A stretch of 64,000 nucleotides of DNA, from contig CM056877.1 of assembly GCA_029876055.1 (NCBI GenBank), positions 3,844,001 through 3,908,000 of the forward strand. The letters run 5' to 3'. Under the pieces are notes generated by a model. The model ran no database searches, was not told where the DNA came from, and saw nothing but the letters and a program-made list of their open reading frames with translations. Position 1 is the first letter of the stretch. Every line of letters starts with the position of its first letter. A program made the translations under genes and the position numbers. This DNA comes from Madurella fahalii. Lineage: Eukaryota; Ascomycota; Sordariomycetes; Sordariales. Below are positions 59,296 to 64,000 of this stretch, one piece after another.

Positions 59296-60758
59296 TGTGT
59301 CCTTCTAGACACCGGCAGTCTTCCTTGCCGATATCTTTCATTGGCGATTTTCTGGCAATATTCTCCTCTTCTATTTTAATCACTTTGTCTATTGCATGAA
59401 ACGGGGCTTGGTTTCGGAGTATGGAGGGTTCGGTTCACACCGCGGCAACATGATTGCTTTTTGGGAGGGATATCATCATCTTTACCGGCTGGGGGATCTT
59501 TGGGATACGCTCAGGACGGAGAGCGGCTTTTTGGGATAGCGCAGGATACCCGGATACAAATTGCTAGTTTCGTTTTCATGCAGATGATCTCTTCGCGTGG
59601 TTGTCATCGGCTTCGGAGCATATCTTTGTTTGTTGTGTCTTGGCCGGAAGAAGGATGCATGGCGTCGGATAGTTGCAGGGGCGGACAGGACAATGTCTCA
59701 ACCACTTGCAGAGCAAACGCTCTGTTCCCGGCTTATTTTCTAGACTGTGATCCCGGATAGGGGCAGAAACTATGGACCGCGGCAGATCGAGTCTCAGCAG
59801 TGTGTTACAGTATTGTGCATTTCTGTCCGAGGTCGCCGTCTTCTGCCAGTACGCGCTACCGGCGCTCTTCGAGGTACCTTGCACATTCTCGAGCAAATGA
59901 TCCGTCAAACCTCTGTGGAAAGGTCCTGGGATCAGCGGCCCGTTATCGACATGTAGAGTGCATTATCACTCTGGCACGGAATCGAATGTATAGCCCTAGC
60001 ATCACCCCATCGTTCCCGGGGGGCACCCTCTTTCCTCGGGTGATGAAATCAGGCCATCTCGACATATACGGCTGAAAATATCCAACTGAGCCATTTGACT
60101 ATGGCGCTCGACCGAGACAATCTACCATTAAGCAGCCGGAATTCCCAAGTCGGTGTAATCTCTCCGTCATTTCTCGAACTAGTTCGCTCGAGACTTTGTT
60201 TGTCACAGCACTACATCACTCCGACACAACGTAACACAACGGAGTTTGTGCCCTATCAAGTTGAATCGACTGTTTGACACCGGCAAGCCACGATATGCGC
60301 TGACCCGCAATTTCCGTATGCTTCTGTGGCATCGCAAGGGGAGCACCAAAGACGAATCCCTCGAGCAGGGACACTGGACGGTTACTTCCCATCCTCCATC
60401 TGACCGCTAATTCCACACCATGAACACTTATCCTGAACACCGAGTCCACAGCGGCGGAGCCAGAAAAGTCATAAAAGCTTGGTGAACCCTCCCAACTTTG
60501 CTTGCTCGAATTCCACCGCAGACTTACATCCCCAGCTACTTTGGCAATTTAAGAGTCCATTCACCCTTCCCCTACCCAGCGCACCTTCCTCCTCAGTCTC
60601 TTACATTGGGGCTTCCTAAAACGCCTCTGCTCCACCTTTCTTCTCCTTACTTATCGTCAAGCCTCGCCCGCCCTCAGAGACACAGAACACCATTAACCGA
60701 CCGCCCACGGTGAGGAAGAAACAGCTCACATCTACCCCCCACCATCATCATCCCCATC
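59296..60758. other. Intergenic, no gene recognised
   Basis: PLC 3' flank and the upstream region of the small zinc-ribbon candidate, which becomes C/T-rich after about 60560. No other gene seen. Confidence 0.45.
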
Positions 60759-61178
60759 ATGTCCGAATCCACGACGAAGGCCACAGCGGTACGTCCTCTT
60801 TCTTTCTCTCTACTACCCCCCCTTTCCTACAACCCATGATCACCTGAACCTCCCCCTTCCTTCCTCGGCCCCCACACCACTACTGCTGCTACTCCTACCA
60901 CTCCCCCCCCAAAAAAAATCCAGGCGTAGCAGCTGGGCCTCTAATGCCTCAGACGACGGGTGAGAAATCATATCCTGTCTATGTGACAGGCGGACCTCAG
61001 CTAGTCTGTCGGCCGGCGAGCATCTTTTCTTTTTTTCTCTACGCACCCTACTCACATACAAACGTGGTCTTTGTAGTTGATGCCCGGCGTTCGATGCCCG
61101 AAGTGTGCGAAGGAAGGGCGGGAGGTGTGGGTTCTCGAGGGGAGTGTTTGCTGGGTTTGCCGGACGCCTTGTCTCTGA
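60759..61178 (+). CDS. Candidate small zinc-ribbon-like protein
   Basis: Two-exon model: 60759-60788 and 61077-61178, 43 residues. Exon 1 encodes MSESTTKATA after a C/T-rich leader and ends exactly at a good donor (GTACGT). Exon 2 begins after TTTGTAG and reads in phase LMPGVRCPKCAKEGREVWVL, ending with a CWVC pair and RTPCL-stop. Two CxxC pairs 18 residues apart with a Trp-Val strand between suggest a one-zinc ribbon. The model rests on matching phase, good splice signals and the Cys pattern. The 288-nt intron is long for this window, and I found no in-phase middle exon. It is too short for standard gene finders. Function unknown. Confidence 0.45.
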
Positions 61179-61790
61179 AGTGGCTTGCTGAGTACAGACC
61201 GGGAGGGGTAAAGGGGGGAGGGGGGTCAGATACAGAATTGGGAGGGACCTCGATGATTGTGTGATCGACGAGCAGTGTGTTTGATTTGTCTTATCTTAGT
61301 CTGCTACTTGTCACTATTGATATCGGGCTTTCTACTGCGCTTCCGGCGCCAATTCCTTCGAGTTTATATCGTGATTTGCACTGTACACGTACACTTGGGG
61401 AGGTGGCAGCTAGTGAGATCGGGTCATGCCATCCGCTATCGGTCCCAAGCTCACCATAGCCGTGCCGTATGGGGCCACCAAGTCAACGGATGCTCCGAGT
61501 TGATGGGTGCCGACCGTTCACTTGCGAGGAACCCAACCTGCGCCATCACAAGTGGATTTGTCCTGGCGGGCCGACTGGCAGTTGCTGGCATTTGCGGATT
61601 CGATCGACCCCACCAGAAGGACTGCTTACCTAAGTCGATTCTGGAATTTAACAACCCAAAATAGTTTTTCGCTGCCAAAATTTTCCATTTTGCAACAAAC
61701 CAAAACTTTCGAGGTTGATTCGCCTCAGGTTTGCTCCCGCCCGACGGCGCCTTGTGCGCCGGCAATTGTCGAGGGATTTCTCGCAAGGGA
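61179..61790. other. Intergenic, no gene recognised
   Basis: No supportable gene between the two micro-gene candidates; only short overlapping frames. Confidence 0.4.
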
Positions 61791-62114
61791 ATGTCAAATT
61801 CGTTCATTCCGTATCAGCCGTCGCTTGCAGATGCTGTGACGAGTGATCTGAAGGTAAGTCGGATGTGGCCGAGTCTCGAGCTGGGCATCGGGGGCCGGGC
61901 ACCTCATGGGGACCTTGACCGGTCTGGGACACAAATGACAAAGGGTACGTTTGTTTCTCTCTTATCATTCCCCCGTTCCATCCACACACACACACACACA
62001 CCCCTGCCGTCGTAATGATGAGCGTAATTTGCGATTGATACCGCACAGTTGGCACCCTTTCGCCGGGGCTGCTACATCTGGCGGACATATGATAGTCATT
62101 CTTACATATTCTGA
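61791..62114 (+). CDS. Candidate micro-gene (42 residues), spliced
   Basis: ATG at 61791 opens MSNSFIPYQPSLADAVTSDL-Lys and ends at a perfect consensus donor (GTAAGT, 61854). The only good acceptor in range, CGCACAG at 62048, is in phase 0 and gives LAPFRRGCYIWRTYDSHSYI-Phe and a stop at 62112-62114. The exon is open beyond the donor too, and an alternative model uses the second donor (GTACGT at 61945) to give 65 residues ending GLLHLADI at 62092. I recognise no family. The evidence is splice signals and phase only, so it may be chance. Confidence 0.3.
61983..62001. repeat. CA dinucleotide run
   Basis: About nine CA units, inside the proposed intron of the 61791 candidate. Confidence 0.85.
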
Positions 62115-62581
62115 ACCTCTACGGCAACACTCCATTCCTCCTCAAATCACAAAATCCTGTCTCGGTCATGGACACTTGGCTAACAGATTTTGTTCAAAGC
62201 GTATGGTGAACCCGCAAGATTTGTTGTCGCACATCCCGTTGTGGTACGCACCTCTCTTGCTCTTCAATTCGTCTCCGTAAGACGAGTGTGCTCATTGCTC
62301 GGGAGAAAGCAAACATTGGAGCCAAAGTCTTCGCTCAGCTAGGTGGCTTGAATGGTGCCAGCTGAGTTAGATCCGGTTTGTAGCTCTACAGCGAATAGAA
62401 TGAGCCCATCTTTTTTCACCAAATGTGACTTGGAATTTCCATGTGCTTGCCCCAAGATGAAGTCACTTTGCCGACCTTGACCTCGGCATCCAATTACACC
62501 CGAAAACGTTTCATCCGCTTGTCATTTGATCTACACGGGTGATGGTCTCATGCACGGACAGTTCATTCGGGTCTGTGGTAT
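62115..62581. other. Intergenic, 3' flank of CMS1
   Basis: Nothing recognised; convergent 3' flank. Confidence 0.5.
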
Positions 62582-63596
62582 CTAGTAGAAGATCAAATCG
62601 ATATGATGGTCTGTGTCCGTGTACTTCTCTTTTAATTCGGCCCTGGACAGCAACTTCGCAAGGGGCATCATGGTTTCCCTCATGTCCAGAATGCCCCTCT
62701 TTTTCTGATCAATGTGCGAGGCATCAACCACTATCCGCCTCAGATTCTCAAGTGACAGCGCATCTAGACGAGAGGTTAGCGAAGAGATATCCCCTCCCAG
62801 GGACAAACTTGTAGCAGTACCGTTCTCGATAAGGTCGATCAACCGCTGTGGCGTGCCGACCGCAATCCCCGTACGGCTCTTCTTGAGAAAGGATGTTTGC
62901 TCCTCAACCTTGAAGTGCTTGGCGAACTATGAACACACCCCGTCAGCTTCGTTGTGCATGTTGCGGTTTAGGGCGGGCAATCTCTTACCAGCTTTGCCAC
63001 AGCAATCCCTTTTTTCTGAAATTTCCTGACCGCTCTGTTGATGAAGATTAGCACATCTGCAGACACGCAAGCAAGTGCCTTGAGACTTGTGTGTGCAGGA
63101 GGCTCGTGATGTACCTGACCAGGTCCGCTGCGCGAAGACCAGCACCCGCCACGATGATCGTGTGTGGTGCGCCGCACTTTTTGGATGTATCGTCGAGTTT
63201 CTCCCCCTCCCCCGAGAAGGCCTCTAAGAAATCGGGCAGGTTCTCCAGAGACCGGGGCTTCTGCCACGAAGTGCTGTCTCGGATGGCGTTTGCTTCATCC
63301 GACCGCCATTGCTTAGCGCCGGTGTTCCTTAGTGGGGAAGCAGGCCGGGGCTACTCACCTGATATGTAGAGATCGGACAGCTCGACCGGACTGAGGTCGG
63401 TCCCGAAGCGGCTTGTCTTCTGAGCAATGTGGTCGGCGAGGAGTTGGCCGTCCATCCGTTCAAACGCCTTGTTCACGCCTGCTTCCACATCCAAGTCGCC
63501 CTCATCCTCTCGCATCTTCTTTTGTTTCTTCTGCTTCTTCTTGGGTTTGCCGTCATCTTGCCGTTTCCTCTTTTTCGTTTGCTCCTCTATTGCCAT
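62582..63596 (-). CDS. CMS1: CMS1-family ribosome biogenesis factor
   Basis: Four exons on the minus strand, 63596-63359, 63292-63115, 63034-62989 and 62926-62582, give 268 residues. Cms1 is a component of the U3-containing 90S pre-ribosome. The N-terminus is very basic (KKRKRQDDGKPKKKQKKQKK), a nucleolar-type signal, followed by DLYISANAIRDSTSWQKPR, LENLPDFLEAF, HTIIVAGAGLRAADLVRAVR, IAVAKLFAKHFKVEEQ, TGIAVGTPQRLIDLIENG and LRRIVVDASHIDQKKRGILD. The latter parts resemble DEAD-helicase strands (the VGTPxR motif) without the ATPase residues, as is usual in the family. Intron 1 has an AAG acceptor, less common but giving the right join; introns 2 and 3 are standard. I start at 63596 (AAAATGG context); an in-frame ATG at 63653 would add 19 residues. 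Confidence 0.9.
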
Positions 63597-64000
63597 TTTG
63601 CTGCTTGCTGTGGCCCCGTTTTTCAGGAAGCCGGCAGCGGTTCGGATGGTCAAACCGGATTGTTCCAGGTCCCAAATACGTTAGATAAACGGCCGATACA
63701 GTCCTAATCCTGGTGAAACTTTCCTTCTGCGAGTCGGAGTCGAGAATTCGAGAAATATGTGAGATGGTTTAACAGGGGGTTGAGAGGGTGCAGTGAGCTT
63801 GGCCTGACCTCAAGTGGGTGAAAATTCTTGGGGAGACAGTGTTAGTAAGCATCTGCGTTAAACGCACGGTGTTTCCGTAGGATTGGAACGGGCTTGACCG
63901 CTGACTACAGTGCTACGCATTGGAAATATAGTTACCGCCACCACTATTTCCCACAGTGTATATTGTTTCAGCACCCTCAGGACCTTGTGTAGCTGCGCCG
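63597..64000. other. CMS1 upstream region
   Basis: Promoter and leader of CMS1 running off the window; no other gene seen. Confidence 0.5.

Overview
The window reads as nuclear DNA of a filamentous ascomycete, most likely a sordariomycete. Coding regions are GC-rich and gene density is about one gene per 4 kb. Introns are short (about 54-156 nt) with GTRNGT donors, CTAAC/CTGAC-like branch sites and YAG acceptors. Gene types are typical of such fungi: a GPI-type GH18 chitinase with LysM, a meiotic-silencing-type RNA-dependent RNA polymerase, a 2EXR gene remnant, AIM11 and a fungal PI-PLC. The species cannot be named from sequence alone.

Layout. 1-4.3 kb: no gene seen. 4.3-11.5 kb (-): one 7.1-kb gene for a very large disordered and coiled-coil protein, with an in-frame 54-nt intron hidden in its open frame. 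13.0-15.5 kb (-): a small secreted Cys-containing protein and a Ser/Thr-rich single-pass membrane protein whose frame breaks at a G7 run. 15.5-20.4 kb: a gene-poor stretch. 20.4-28.2 kb (+): a GH18/LysM chitinase carrying a 12-bp minisatellite, a two-Myb (Teb1/Tay1-like) DNA-binding protein and ribosomal protein eS4. 29.3-30.5 kb: a broken 2EXR gene. 33.6-41.9 kb (+): mitochondrial D-lactate dehydrogenase and a SAD-1-like RdRP. 42.3-44.6 kb: a 2OG-Fe(II) oxygenase (-) divergent from AIM11 (+). 45.5-46.9 kb: a composite of two nested inverted-repeat elements around a hexanucleotide microsatellite. 50.7-54.2 kb (+): a large disordered protein with a predicted N-myristoylation signal. 56.8-59.3 kb (+): PI-PLC with a duplicated 32-residue unit in its X-box. 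60.8-62.1 kb (+): one or two candidate micro-genes. 62.6-63.6 kb (-): the ribosome-biogenesis factor CMS1.

The genes are independent eukaryotic transcription units, not operons. Themes are RNA/ribosome work (eS4, CMS1, RdRP), cell wall and surface (chitinase, membrane mucin-like protein, small secreted protein), mitochondria (D-LDH, AIM11) and lipid/Ca2+ signalling (PLC). The structurally most interesting part is the 45.5-46.9 kb composite. An element with about 50-bp imperfect terminal inverted repeats and a perfect 8-bp flanking direct repeat has its right arm split by a second, TA-flanked element with perfect 30-bp inverted ends. A ten-base telomere-like motif recurs in the eS4 promoter and in both mobile-element layers, in a window that also encodes a telobox-type Myb protein.
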